From Torulaspora globosa (Eukaryota; Ascomycota; Saccharomycetes; Saccharomycetales; Saccharomycetaceae), in the NCBI RefSeq assembly GCF_014133895.1, contig NC_050731.1:1-64000 (forward strand): a stretch of DNA of 64,000 nt, given 5' to 3'. The position numbers were made by a program, and so were the translations under genes. This document shows, piece by piece, positions 9,126 to 19,186 of this stretch. The notes beneath the pieces are model-generated. The model did no database searches, was not told the DNA's origin, and worked only from the letters and a program-made list of their open reading frames with translations. Numbering within the stretch: position 1 is the stretch's first letter; each line of letters starts with the position of its first letter.

Positions 9126-10224
9126 CGATAAGAGGATAGATAGACATACCTCGCCAATTAATATTCCTATATAGCGCTCTGTGTAGCTGATCAATATCTT
9201 CCAGCAAGTGATATGCCACAGAGCGTTATGTTTCTCGAGGTCTCCGATGACCATCTCTTGAATCTTACTGGTTTGTTGAAATTCCCTGTCCGCAGTATAT
9301 ATGAACTTTTCGATACCTACCCTCGAAGAGAACCGCAGCACACATCAGCCCAATCGTAAGCTATCAGCAATTCTCGACCAATGAAGATATTCTTTACCTG
9401 GTTGCAGACAAACTCCGCAAGACAGTCAAGACAGCTGTTTCTCTGTCTTCAACTGGTTCTGATCAGCAATATTTGCGGTCTAGCTCGCAAATTCCAATGA
9501 ATTCGATTGCGGCTCCTGCTATAGCTTAACCAAACAGCGGGCATCGCTGCTTCGCATATATATGGCTCTATCAAGCCTTCGACCTTAAAGGCATGCTATG
9601 AAATGAGCATTGCTATGAAGGGAGTTTTGCCCTGCGGATGGACTTTCTATAGCTTCGCAGGCGCACGGAACTTCTTACCTTTCCTGTGCCTCGCGATCTC
9701 GTAGTCTAGTTTCAATCGCTCAAGAGAGAAGAGAACCCTGAAGGCTCTCAAATCGTTCAACCAGTGAACTCTAATCAAAGGAAACGCCGTTCCAACGGTA
9801 AGCTGAATTAAACTGTGTAAGTCGCTGCTTCAAAACTTTACAAAGCTTCATGGATTCTCCGGGCCCTGCCTTAATCCTGAGCTGGCCAGAACTAAGCGTG
9901 GGTCATAAACCAATCTGCAAATTCGATCTGTTTCAATTAAACCGCAAATTACTAAGATTAAGTGATCAGAGCCCAAGTGATTAGAGCCCAAATGATTAGA
10001 GCCCAAACGCACGCCCCGCTTCACCATGCCGAAGTGTCAGCAAAAAAAAAAGAGGACCCTTACCTAATAAAATTAAAAAAAATCATATAAAAGAGTGCCA
10101 CTCCAATGTCCAAATCCATCTCAATTCCTGTCTCCCATTTCAACAAGCCTATTGAAGAGCGAGGTTTGTTTATTGCAGCCATCACCACTTAAAAACTCAA
10201 AGAAAAAGGAACACTTCATTCAGA
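9126..10224. other. Spacer upstream of the epoxide hydrolase gene
   Basis: This 1.1-kb gap has no supportable gene. Its 3' part holds a triple 15-bp repeat at 9961-10005, a poly-A run near 10040, an AT-rich stretch, and a CATATAAAAG TATA box at about 10084-10093, which places transcription of the downstream gene at roughly 10120-10200. Confidence 0.5.
9961..10005 (+). repeat. Triple 15-bp tandem repeat in a promoter
   Basis: Three back-to-back units read AGTGATCAGAGCCCA, AGTGATTAGAGCCCA and AATGATTAGAGCCCA. They differ at only one or two positions. The array ends about 220 bp upstream of the epoxide-hydrolase ATG and 80 bp upstream of its TATA box, a position suited to an activator-binding cluster. 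I do not recognise the motif. Confidence 0.9.
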
Positions 10225-11124
10225 ATGACAGAATTAGAAGAGAAATTGCTCGTGACAAGCAGCTATGGTTATGTTAATGTTGACCAAGGTGTCAAGATTT
10301 GGTATCGTAGCGCTGGCAAATTAGGGGCCCCAACGATTTTATTATTGCATGGCTTCCCTACTTCGTCCAATATGTTCAGGAACTTGATTCCACTGTTGGC
10401 TTCAAAGTTTCGTGTGATCGCTCCTGATATTCCAGGTTTTGGGTTCACTGAGTATCCGGCAAATTATGAATTTACCTTTGAAAATTTGACGAGTTCCATT
10501 GAGCAATTCTTGGAGGCACTGAGAATTTCAAAATTCTCAATTTATGTCTTTGATTATGGTTCGCCAATTGGCTTTCGCTTGGCTCTCAGGAAGCCCTCAT
10601 CTATTACTGGTCTCGTTGCTCAAAACGGGAATGCTTATGAGGTGGGCCTCGACGATAGGTTTTGGGCGCCCATAAAGGAATATTGGAAGCATAATCAAGA
10701 AGACCCAAAATATATTCAGGCCTTCACTGAATACCTCCAAGATGAAAAAAATGTCGTAACCCAATATGTGGGCGGTGTCAGTGATCCAAGTTCTGTTGAC
10801 CCAACGAACTATACATTGGACTACGCTCTGCTCAAGCGCCCTAATCAGGAAGCCATTCAAATCAAGCTCTTCCACGACTATAGGACGAACGTTGAACTCT
10901 ATCCCGAGTTTCAGCGCTTTTTGAGAAACGCCGACATTCCAGTCTTGGTCACCTGGGGAAAAAATGATACCATCTTTACGGTGGAGGGAGCAGAATCATA
11001 CCGAGCTGACGCAAAGAGGTTGAAAATTGTTTACTACCAAACTGGCCACTTTGCGTTGGAAACTCATGTAGCTCAAATTGCAGATGAAATCACAACCCAT
11101 ATCTTTCAGAATATCGCTCATTAG
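10225..11124 (+). CDS. Epoxide hydrolase-like alpha/beta hydrolase, YNR064C orthologue
   Basis: This 299-residue alpha/beta-hydrolase matches S. cerevisiae YNR064C, which has epoxide hydrolase activity in vitro. The oxyanion motif HGFPTSSNMFRNLIPLL begins at residue 42. The nucleophile is Asp110 in YVFDYGSPIGFRLA, the acid is probably Asp248 (WGKNDTIF), and the general base is His275 (TGHFALETH). A helical cap lies between about 140 and 215. An aspartate nucleophile separates it from serine esterases and allows ring opening of epoxides or dehalogenation through an alkyl-enzyme ester. It is cytosolic by sequence. It lies on the telomere side of the BIO cluster here, and in S. cerevisiae YNR064C is also a subtelomeric neighbour of BIO3-BIO4-BIO5. 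Confidence 0.92.
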   Translation: MTELEEKLLVTSSYGYVNVDQGVKIWYRSAGKLGAPTILLLHGFPTSSNMFRNLIPLLASKFRVIAPDIPGFGFTEYPANYEFTFENLTSSIEQFLEALRISKFSIYVFDYGSPIGFRLALRKPSSITGLVAQNGNAYEVGLDDRFWAPIKEYWKHNQEDPKYIQAFTEYLQDEKNVVTQYVGGVSDPSSVDPTNYTLDYALLKRPNQEAIQIKLFHDYRTNVELYPEFQRFLRNADIPVLVTWGKNDTIFTVEGAESYRADAKRLKIVYYQTGHFALETHVAQIADEITTHIFQNIAH

Positions 11125-11597
11125 TTAGCAGTTAAATATGGACAGCAGTTAATTCTGTTTCTTTCGAGATGACTTCCTCACTGTGCGAGGTTATTCAGTC
11201 AAAAATGCCTAGAACAGAAAGAAATAATGGCAGCTCGGTGAGTTTGATTCCTTCGTGCCATGCACCGACTGCAGTTGCATAGCTGTGGTGTCGAAATAAC
11301 GATACTTCTTCGACTAAAATGTGGCTCATTCTAAGAATTTCAAGCATCTCAACATTATCCGATTTGAAGATCGGACTGTTCCATTGTTTCCGTGAGTTAT
11401 CACGTCTCAGGCTCTCCGAGTTCCTTAGCGTCCATTATCGACCACTGCTCTTAGTAAATAAGTTCATCTATAGCTCTAAAAGAAAAGCCGCGACTGTCGA
11501 AAAGATCACACGTTGGTAAAATATCAAGTATCAGCTGCAATTGAATAGCCTTTCGTTTATGGTATAATTAACAATGAAAATCATGAGAAGGAGAAAA
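11125..11597. other. Convergent spacer between the hydrolase and FZF1
   Basis: The 473 bp between the two convergent genes contain only 3' flanking sequence. A 66-codon frame at 11319-11519 has an ATG but no family resemblance, and I do not call it. Confidence 0.4.
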
Positions 11598-12344
11598 CTA
11601 TGAAGATTGATCGCTTTCTTCATTGTTTATGCCAGTAAAGTATAATGATTCGGGAACAAATGCATGATCCCAATCGTAGTGCGCTATTAACTGAGTCGGT
11701 CTTTCGAAGGGTTCGAATGAGCTGCAATCTGTTGTCTTGCAGCTCATATCGACCCAATGACCAGTGTTAGTGTCAACTGGACTATTTGAGGAGACTTCAT
11801 TCTCTGAATTCCTTTTTGACAGCAATTGTGGTTCTAGACCGTGAACAATTGGACTCATCATGTGGGAGTCAAGCATATGCTCCGTCAGAAGGCTTTCTGT
11901 AGCGAATTCATCAAAACACTCAAGATATGGGCATATGTGTGATACCGTGCCAGGCTGCTCCTTCAGATCGACGCTAGGGAGATGAGCAGAATGATTCTCC
12001 GCACAATTCTCTAGTATATCCTGCATTTTATGTGTTTTTTCATGCCGAGAGAGTTGCTGGTTTGTAACAAATCCCTTACAACAAATTGAGCAAGTTATCG
12101 GCTTCTTAACTGAATGTGTCCATGAATGTGCTTTGAGATGACTACCGCGAAAGAATCTTTTCCCACAACCGGGAAAAGAGCAGGCATATGGTCTCTCATT
12201 GTTGTGGGTTAGAACATGCTGTCGTAAAAGACATGGCCTTGTATATCTCTTCTCACAGTTAGGAACCGGACATAAATACTTATTGATGCGTTTCTCAGCC
12301 ATGATTATCCATAAGTTCGGCGATAATCGCTGTGTTACCTCCAT
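11598..12344 (-). CDS. FZF1: Five-zinc-finger sulphite-response transcription factor Fzf1
   Basis: This 248-residue protein aligns along its length with S. cerevisiae Fzf1 (299 residues), the activator of the sulphite efflux gene SSU1. Five C2H2 fingers are visible: Cys25/Cys30/His43/His47, Cys55/Cys60/His73/His77, Cys85/Cys88/His101/His105, Cys138/Cys143/His156/His161 and Cys202/Cys207/His222/His227. The signature [16 protein letters not shown] and the C-terminal [15 protein letters not shown] match Fzf1 closely. The linker between fingers 4 and 5 is shorter than in S. cerevisiae. The first ATG gives 22 residues before finger 1. An internal Met15 would give a leader nearer the S. cerevisiae length and may be the true start. 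SSU1 is not in the window, so it must act in trans. Confidence 0.93.
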   Translation of the reverse strand: MEVTQRLSPNLWIIMAEKRINKYLCPVPNCEKRYTRPCLLRQHVLTHNNERPYACSFPGCGKRFFRGSHLKAHSWTHSVKKPITCSICCKGFVTNQQLSRHEKTHKMQDILENCAENHSAHLPSVDLKEQPGTVSHICPYLECFDEFATESLLTEHMLDSHMMSPIVHGLEPQLLSKRNSENEVSSNSPVDTNTGHWVDMSCKTTDCSSFEPFERPTQLIAHYDWDHAFVPESLYFTGINNEESDQSS

Positions 12345-14860
12345 TGACTAATCCAACCTATTTTTTCTCCACAACAGAAGGCCCCGAAGCGACCCATCGC
12401 TGGAAAATGGTTTATATTACGATAGCTCTCGAATTCCCTTCCTATTCCTAGCACTGATTTGGAACGTCACCACTATATGCGAGAAGGATTGTTCACGTTC
12501 GGTCGTTACGGTTGAAAGGAATTCCGATGAGCTACAGGCCTCCCAAAAGTCATAATCATGTTCTGTGTCGGTCATTGGCCTGGTCCAAAGAAGGTTAAGT
12601 TTTCGCATTTGGAGGAAGGGCAATTTCTAGTGCAGATCATGGGTGGTATACTGTTTTCCTTCGCGCGGCCTGATTAACTTGACTCCGCTGCCGCTAAACT
12701 ACACTTTATTAATCCTTTAGCGAAACAAAGTAGCAGCAAAATGATTCCAAGTGCTCTAGGACCCCTTGTCATTTTTTCCTCTTCATTTTCGATTGATCGG
12801 CTCTTTAGCTGGGCATAGCTGTAACATAATAAGCGTGCGCGCCTAGTCGCTCGACCAGATCGGTATTTCAAGAAGGCCTTGTGGAAAAGCTAAAGCGACG
12901 TGAATTAAGCAGTTAAGCTACACATCAATTTTTCTCACATTTGTGGAATCAAGATGGAACTGGTAGGAAAAGCCATTTAATGCCTGACGCAATTGAGCCT
13001 GCGTGAAATCATGCTGATAATATTCAAAACATATCACTGATGCTGCCTCCATCATTCAACGTTACCGTGGCGTTTTGATACGATAATGACAATTCATCCC
13101 TAGATCGGAAGGCAAACATTATGTCTGTTCGGTTGAAGAGATACTTACTCTAAGAAAACACATCCTAACAGCTAAACCGTATGCTGGGCGATCATGCACA
13201 TTTCTGGTTTGGTTGCTCAGCAGTTCAGGCTTATGTTTCGCCATGAGCCGAAGAGATTCTTCTTGGATAAGGGTCACTTCGGCTATTACCTTTCCAAAAG
13301 AAAATATGGTTTACAGGTATACATATCAGATCAGATCGAAAGCAAGCAGAAGGGGAAGATTTGGTTAACTTGGAAGCACATTGAGTCCTTGTGGCGCCCG
13401 CTCCCAGATAGTGGCCGTTGCGGAACAATTTTACAGAAAGGGCGATCAGTTAATTCTACGCTAGCACGTTCTTCCTTACAGTATGTCTGGGACTTTGATA
13501 CCGACACCCTAGTTCATTGCGCTAGTAAGACCTGAGGGAACATTCTAATTTACTGGCAGGTGTTCTAGTTTTCAAGGTTCAGAAAGACAGAAAAGTTGAT
13601 CAGAGATAGGCTCTTTGACAACCTCGCTGGTGAGTCCTGAGAGTTTCCGTTTCTTGACAGCGGATATACGACAAGAGATTGAAGCTGTCACCGAGCGCGG
13701 TTAAAATCGTGAGCTTTCAGCATGAAGAACAAGCACCTGAGAAGAGAACAATAAGGAACAACCTTACGCCCTGGTCCACCTAGTAGTATCTAACCCGAAG
13801 CCCTATTCATGATATCTATGTTACTTGACAAATCTCATTAGCTCTGCATTTTCAATCCTTCCGCCTGTTCAATGCGTCTCGGCATCGCCTCGGGTTGAAA
13901 AAGGTAGGGCGTCAGTTATTAAGTCAGCGAGTTCCACAGCCTGAAGTTAAGAAGATTTAACATGGTGTCTCCATGTCCAACTCTCTTCCGAGTGCGAGGA
14001 CATTCGCACCTACTTCTAGATGAGTGATCTTACGTCCGAAATCATTCGTGGTGATTGTAGGTAGACTCGTTCTTTATAGCAACGCAACCTCGTCTTGCAT
14101 CCTTCGAGCATGCGATCCTGCGGCAGTGGTTCTACTTCTCTCAATCTTAGGTCGTTCGGCCGTTGATTGCGGTGTTTTCATGTTATCGAAGCGAAACTCG
14201 GTATTTTTGTATGAATGTCTGACATCTGGCTAGCAACTATATCAACGGTTGCCACGAGTGACCGAAAGAATGTGCGCATAAAGTAAAGTCACTCCGACTC
14301 TGCGTATCGCTTTTTACGCTGACGATCCGGCTACGTGCAGCAAACAATAGGGAGGGCTCTATCTCCAAATTCTTAGATAATCCCTGCATAGTTCGATGAC
14401 GTCATTTTTCGAAAGTCCTGACGGAAACCCTCGAGACCGCATTAACCGAGCTGGAAGCGGATCTCCTCGATCCGTCAAGGGAAGCCGCATCTTTCGGGAG
14501 GTGTTATCCTTAAGAATAGGGTTTCATCTACGGATGTATGTTGTCACAGATCTTTGTCTGCAAAGGCTCCCCCCAAAGAGGGACCTTGCCCGATGATGGG
14601 AACCATTGAAGAGGAACGGAGCGACCATGGCGAAGAAGATGAACCACCAGCCAACTGATTCCTGTGTATGCCATAGAGTGTGGGGGAAGCAATTTGTGCC
14701 ACTTTCGCTTGGAGCGATGACGTCTTTATCCTAGGCTAGTGACCGTTTTCGCCTTGGCAAAAAGACATTTGTCGAAGGCTTACAAAAGAGGTTACAAACT
14801 GGGGAATCTCTGTATGCAAGATTTTAATCAGCATAAAGATTACTATCAACAAAATCGAAA
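12345..14860. other. 2.5-kb gene-poor spacer
   Basis: The longest gene-free stretch of the metabolic region. It contains scattered small frames, the largest being 113 codons at 13194-13535 (plus strand, ATG start, with a basic aromatic-rich composition and no recognised domain). No tRNA, LTR or transposon end is visible. It may hold a decayed gene or a long regulatory region between FZF1 and the wall-protein gene, but I cannot show either. Confidence 0.4.
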
Positions 14861-15523
14861 GTGAAGTTCTTATCTGCCTTTTCCATCACACTATTGACAT
14901 TAGCCAAGCATATCATAGCCGAAAGCTTCGGTTTGGTGTCTATCAGCTCAGACAGTGTTCTGCAGTATGCCAGTGTTTACGTGAACGAAGGCAAGCTGTA
15001 TGTCGGGAGCGGCTCGGGTTCAGAGCCCTCTGCTGTTGTCACGGACGCTGGCAAAATGAGGTTGAACAACGACAGCAGCACTTTTGCCGTTGTTGGTTCT
15101 GACAGTACTATCACCGAAGGATCTGAAGCTGATGCTTCAGGTAAATTCTCAATCAGAAACGGCCATCTACTCTTAAACCATCTCGGCATTTTTTTTTTTG
15201 CCATCCCAGAAGGCGCTTCATACCTCTTTTCCACACACAAGGGTGAAAGTGCGGTAGAAATTACTATCAGAGCAACGGCCCCTAACGGCCAGACGGTTCC
15301 TGATTTCCCTCCACCTGGTGTTGACAAGGATATCAGCAGCGCCAACGAAACCTCAGCCTTTGACACTTCGACCATTGCGCAAAGTACGACAGCCAGCGCC
15401 ACAGCGATTTCTCAAACCTCAGATGGCCAAATCGTTGCTATCCAAACCGAAAACAGTGCTCCAAAGGCTGCTGTGGGTTTGGGAGCCAGTATCGTTGCTG
15501 CTGTTGCCGCTTTATTGCTTTGA
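14861..15523 (+). CDS. GPI-anchored cell-wall protein with a GTG in place of ATG
   Basis: The frame encodes about 220 residues with all marks of a secreted GPI wall protein. It has a hydrophobic signal peptide (KFLSAFSITLLTLAKHIIA), a globular part beginning SFGLVSISSDSVLQYASVYV, a Ser/Thr-rich segment from about 155, and a C-terminal hydrophobic GPI-attachment tail ending AAVAALLL. The FGLVSI...LQYASVYV pattern recalls fungal wall mannoproteins of the Ywp1/Rhd3 type, a low-confidence assignment. The codon just before the signal peptide is GTG at 14861-14863. Upstream in frame there is no ATG before a TAA at 14834, and the first internal ATG is near codon 60, past the signal peptide. The frame is otherwise intact, so this is either a recent start-codon loss, non-AUG initiation or a sequence error. 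Confidence 0.6.
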   Translation: MKFLSAFSITLLTLAKHIIAESFGLVSISSDSVLQYASVYVNEGKLYVGSGSGSEPSAVVTDAGKMRLNNDSSTFAVVGSDSTITEGSEADASGKFSIRNGHLLLNHLGIFFFAIPEGASYLFSTHKGESAVEITIRATAPNGQTVPDFPPPGVDKDISSANETSAFDTSTIAQSTTASATAISQTSDGQIVAIQTENSAPKAAVGLGASIVAAVAALLL

Positions 15524-16319
15524 TCAGTCCGTCATCCATCACCTTTTAATGATTGCCTTTTGAGCTCTAGCACAGATAACGAGATCTCTTTTCCCGCTGA
15601 AGTATATCTATAAGTATGTCTCTGAATAACCATGCCAAAATTTGCGCCTTGACCGTTATACTACCTAGGAAAACGATAACAAGAGCGAAACAATTAATGT
15701 GAGTCGTAAAGTGGCATTGTTCGAATATTCTTGTAATCATATGAAGCTGATTATTGGAATAGTCTAACTTCAATTTATCGTAAATCGGGCCACGCCGGCG
15801 AGACAATTTTAAGTATTCGGAAAGCGCCCATCGCACTGTGATATGTCTGTATAACACCAAGAACAATGCAGTAAATGATGTTATCAATGACTTTAAAATT
15901 TCTGAGCTTGCTCATACTTTTCCTTATTTTTTCATGTTTAGTTTTTGCAACTTGGCATTGAAAAGCCTAACTTTCACAAACGGTTCTCTCTAAAAAAGGA
16001 TATTCAGTGCACTAAAAGTGTCTATATGCAGTTTGTCAAAGACAGACTGTAGTCTTAGCCTAGCTTCGACCAGTTTTTCTGCAATCCGTTTCAGCAGGGA
16101 CTGACTCATGTTACCAACTGAAGTTTTGCATGCTATTGTTGATAACTTGAATCATTCGCTGGTCAAATGTGAGTCTATACTCAATTAAATGGCTGGCACG
16201 CAAATTAGCTATGGATAAGGGATTCCGACCGCTTTATATTTGCGAGTTTCGAACATGATCCCGAAATTGAAACTGGTAAAACAGAAGAACGACGGTACTA
16301 CTCAGAAGATGCTGAGGTT
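15524..16319. other. Convergent spacer, wall protein gene to BIO3
   Basis: About 800 bp of AT-rich 3' flank between convergent genes. A 106-codon frame on the minus strand (15567-15887) begins at TTG, not ATG, and resembles nothing. No RNA gene is apparent. Confidence 0.4.
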
Positions 16320-17783
16320 TCAATTCTTTTTTGCAGATATTTCTGCCGCCCACTCCCTTAGAACCTCCCTAATAACTCTTGTCACTTTACTAAGTTCTTC
16401 CGCAGAGATGATGTATGGAGGCATAATGTAGCACAAATTTCTGAAAGGTCTAACATAGACTCCCTTTGAAACAAATTTGTGGTGGAACCACAGAGAATCA
16501 ACAGCGTTTTTGAGCTCTAAGACAGCGACAGCTCCCGTTATTCTGATATCAGAAACCACCTGCATGACTACGTCGTCCGCAATCACTTTTTTGTACAGAC
16601 CAACAAACAGCTGGTTTTCGATGAACAGCACTTCATCAATCCAATCTCCACGAAGAAGTATGTCCAAGGACTTGTTGGCCGCAGCGCAGGCGAGAGGGTT
16701 TCCCATGAATGTTGGGCCATGCATCAGACATCCACCGGTAGGTAAGCTAGGATTGGAGATCGTTATTGCTATCTTTGGTGTAGTCACAACTGCACTCAGT
16801 GTCATGTAACCACCTGTCAAAGCTTTACCGACACATATAATATCTGGATAAACGTCCACCTGTGACTCTTTTGGAATGTTCTGCTCATCTTGATAGATTT
16901 TACAATGGTGAAAGGCAAACATCGCACCAGTGCGACCAAAACCCGTAGCAATCTCGTCCAAAATAAGCGGAATATTGTAGCTATCGCATAGCCTTCTGAC
17001 TTCAATCAAAAACTGAGGGTGGTAAAGCCTCATCCCACCAGCGCCTTGCAGAATAGGTTCTAAAACAACCGCGCAAATCTCTTCGTGGTTATTCTTCAAT
17101 TTGACACGAAAGTCTGCTATATCCTTCTCGTCAAATGCCACAGTGTCGCCGAAGAGCTGCGGATTTTCCTTGAATATCTTCGAGGTTGGCAAGGTGGGAA
17201 CTGTTGAGGGTCCTTCAGCAAAGATGTTTTCGGCAACGTAGCCACTGTAAATCGAATGCATAGAGCTAAATGGATCACAAACACTCATTGCACCGATAGT
17301 ATCTCCATGGTATCCTTTTGAAATCGTCAAAAATTTTCTCTTCTGGAAAGAAGGTACAGGGTTCAAACTAAATTGGTATTGGAGGGCCATCTTGAGGGCA
17401 ATTTCCATTGCGACAGAGCCAGAGTCGGCCAAGAAGCAGTGCTGCAGTTCGTCATGGTTCAGTAACTTTAGCAGCTTTTTGACAAGCGTAATGGCCGGCT
17501 CATGAGTCAAGCCGCCGAACATAACATGAGAGACCTTGGTAATTTGCGACACTAGCGCATCATTTATTTCCTTATTGTTATATCCGTGAATGGCACACCA
17601 CCATGAAGACATGGCATCGATCATTTTGTGATTCTTCGGCTCTTCAGATTCCAAGGTTATCTCACACCCATGGGCCTCCTTAACAGGATAAACGAGCATG
17701 GGATTACTCATGCTGGTATATGGATGCCATATATGATCTCTGTCATATTTCAAGAGGTCGGTGACCGATGGGTTGAACTTCAT
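16320..17783 (-). CDS. BIO3: 7,8-diaminopelargonate (DAPA) aminotransferase
   Basis: This enzyme converts 7-keto-8-aminopelargonate (KAPA) to DAPA with S-adenosylmethionine as amino donor, the middle step of biotin synthesis. The 487-residue protein is a class-III PLP aminotransferase. The start HIWHPYTSM near residue 18 is the BioA signature. Asp276 in LILDEIATGFGRTG contacts the PLP ring nitrogen, and Lys320 in DIICVGKALTGGY forms the Schiff base. SSWWCAIHGYNN near 60 binds substrate. It is divergently arranged with BIO4 across 656 bp, the same layout as in S. cerevisiae. S. cerevisiae BIO3 and BIO4 are considered bacterial acquisitions, and the bacterial look of this protein agrees. A TATATAAAAG box lies about 55 bp upstream of the ATG. 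Confidence 0.96.
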   Translation of the reverse strand: MKFNPSVTDLLKYDRDHIWHPYTSMSNPMLVYPVKEAHGCEITLESEEPKNHKMIDAMSSWWCAIHGYNNKEINDALVSQITKVSHVMFGGLTHEPAITLVKKLLKLLNHDELQHCFLADSGSVAMEIALKMALQYQFSLNPVPSFQKRKFLTISKGYHGDTIGAMSVCDPFSSMHSIYSGYVAENIFAEGPSTVPTLPTSKIFKENPQLFGDTVAFDEKDIADFRVKLKNNHEEICAVVLEPILQGAGGMRLYHPQFLIEVRRLCDSYNIPLILDEIATGFGRTGAMFAFHHCKIYQDEQNIPKESQVDVYPDIICVGKALTGGYMTLSAVVTTPKIAITISNPSLPTGGCLMHGPTFMGNPLACAAANKSLDILLRGDWIDEVLFIENQLFVGLYKKVIADDVVMQVVSDIRITGAVAVLELKNAVDSLWFHHKFVSKGVYVRPFRNLCYIMPPYIISAEELSKVTRVIREVLREWAAEISAKKN

Positions 17784-17939
17784 TTTGCTCCATCTTCACG
17801 GATCTTTGACAAGTCCCTATTGAAGCTCGTTCTTCCTTTTATATATTAGGCTTTGATATCTCATAGTACCAAGGATGGCAGAAGGTGGAAATTGCGCGGC
17901 CTGGAGGGCTCGTCTTGGATGGCACTACTCACATCGAAG

Positions 17940-17946
17940 TGACTCA
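17940..17946 (+). promoter_or_regulatory. Gcn4-type site TGACTCA
   Basis: An exact TGACTCA, the Gcn4 core, lies 157 bp upstream of the BIO3 ATG and about 500 bp upstream of BIO4. A second copy occurs 190 bp away. Confidence 0.5.
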
Positions 17947-18134
17947 ATTTTTCACAAAAAGAGACATCATTAAGAACCCATAATAGAGTCCTAAATACCG
18001 TTCTGGTGACCAATCAATTCACTCAACTCACGTCGGCATTCTGAAAGTGTCGTAACTTGAAATTGTTGACTTAAAGATTTGATGGCTAGAACCGTTGAAA
18101 AAGTTCGATGCCTTTAAAGTTAGACAACCCAACA

Positions 18135-18141
18135 TGACTCA
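18135..18141 (+). promoter_or_regulatory. Gcn4-type site TGACTCA
   Basis: This second exact TGACTCA is about 300 bp upstream of the BIO4 ATG and 350 bp upstream of BIO3. Two exact copies within one 656-bp promoter favour a functional role over chance. Confidence 0.5.
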
Positions 18142-18439
18142 GGCCAAGAGCGACTTCTGAACAGATCAGAGGAAGATGTTTGAAGTTCTTTTAAAAGCTA
18201 TTCGAGTAAGATGATATTTTTATTGCGAGGGATAACCTCTGAATCTTTTGCGTTCAGGTAGGAGTTCTGTGAGAGTCATTTCTCGAAGACTAGTAGTCTT
18301 GTCACTTATGGGAGCTTCTTAGAGCATGAGGGCGGATTTTGGCATATTTGAAGCATATAAGAGGGGCAATGAAAGGTAGGAAGACAAATTGCCATTTTCA
18401 GAGAATTTGGCTTTTGTTCTCAGTCGCTAACAATTGATC

Positions 18440-19099
18440 ATGCAACAGCCCATAATATTCGTGACCGGTACCGATACAGACGTGGGTAAAACGTTCGTTT
18501 CCACCCTCTTAGTTTACAAGTGGCAAGCCAACTATTGGAAGCCCGTTCAAACCGGAATTGAGTCCGATGATGGCGATAGCGTGACAGTTTCGAAGGCCGA
18601 ATGTGGTTTACCATGGAAGCCCGAAATATATTCACCAAGATATGAACTTCTTAAGCCACTATCGCCTTACAAGGCTATGGACTATGAGCCAGAGGTTGAC
18701 ATCCGTCTGTCTGATTTTGAGATCCCAAAAGGGTCCGACTCGTCGCCATTGATAGTAGAAGGAGCCGGAGGTGTTTTCGTCCCTCTTACTAGAAACCTGG
18801 AAACGATGACAGACTTGATGAGAAAATTGGCAGAAAAGCAAGATCGGCCTTTCAAAATTATTGTGGTTACCAGAAGCGGGCTGGGCACTCTGAATCACAC
18901 TCTTCTGACAATCAGCCACTTACAAAACGCAGGCCTCCGCGAGCATATCATGGGAGTCATAGTTAATGGCGAAAGGAACCCAGACAATGTCCAAGTGTTC
19001 AAAGATTACGGGCTGAAAATTTTGGCGGAAGTAGACAAATCAGAATCGGCTGCCGCCGCTACTAAGTTTATTCCTCCCTTATGTCAATTTCTGAAATAA
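18440..19099 (+). CDS. BIO4: Dethiobiotin synthetase
   Basis: This enzyme closes the ureido ring of DAPA with CO2 and ATP to give dethiobiotin. The 219-residue protein carries the P-loop GTDTDVGKT at residues 10-18, the KPVQTG substrate loop near 34-39, and the [11 protein letters not shown] motif near 110-120 typical of BioD. The start used is the ATG at 18440. Two further codons upstream are in frame but start at TTG. It is 195 bp upstream of BIO5 on the same strand and divergent from BIO3. BIO2, which makes biotin from dethiobiotin, is not in the window. Confidence 0.96.
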   Translation: MQQPIIFVTGTDTDVGKTFVSTLLVYKWQANYWKPVQTGIESDDGDSVTVSKAECGLPWKPEIYSPRYELLKPLSPYKAMDYEPEVDIRLSDFEIPKGSDSSPLIVEGAGGVFVPLTRNLETMTDLMRKLAEKQDRPFKIIVVTRSGLGTLNHTLLTISHLQNAGLREHIMGVIVNGERNPDNVQVFKDYGLKILAEVDKSESAAAATKFIPPLCQFLK

Positions 19100-19186
19100 T
19101 CTACTATATGATACATAGATATTGATCAGTGACAAACATTCGTCCTACGCAGGCTACTGCGTACACTATACGTGATGCAGTACTTG

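Larger units (their letters stand above)
17784..18439. promoter_or_regulatory. Divergent BIO3-BIO4 promoter
   Basis: This 656-bp region drives both genes. TATA boxes are near 17838-17847 (minus strand, for BIO3) and 18355-18360 (for BIO4). Two exact TGACTCA Gcn4-type sites lie at 17940-17946 and 18135-18141. I searched by eye for the biotin-response palindrome AATCA-N8-TGAYT described for S. cerevisiae Vhr1 and did not find it here. Confidence 0.6.

Noticed and set aside
13194..13535. 113-codon frame with ATG in the 2.5-kb spacer
   Set aside because: No domain or family resemblance and no promoter features that I can defend; a chance frame of this length is expected in 2.5 kb.
14534..14861. 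Possible intron supplying an ATG to the GTG-start wall protein (GTATGT near 14536, AG at 14860)
   Set aside because: No TACTAAC branch point is present in between, and joining these sites does not give an in-frame ATG.
15567..15887. 106-codon minus-strand frame after the wall-protein gene
   Set aside because: Begins at TTG, lies in convergent 3' flank, and resembles nothing.
17784..18439. Vhr1-type biotin element AATCA-N8-TGAYT in the BIO3-BIO4 promoter
   Set aside because: AATCA occurs at about 18013, but the bases eight positions later are not TGAYT.
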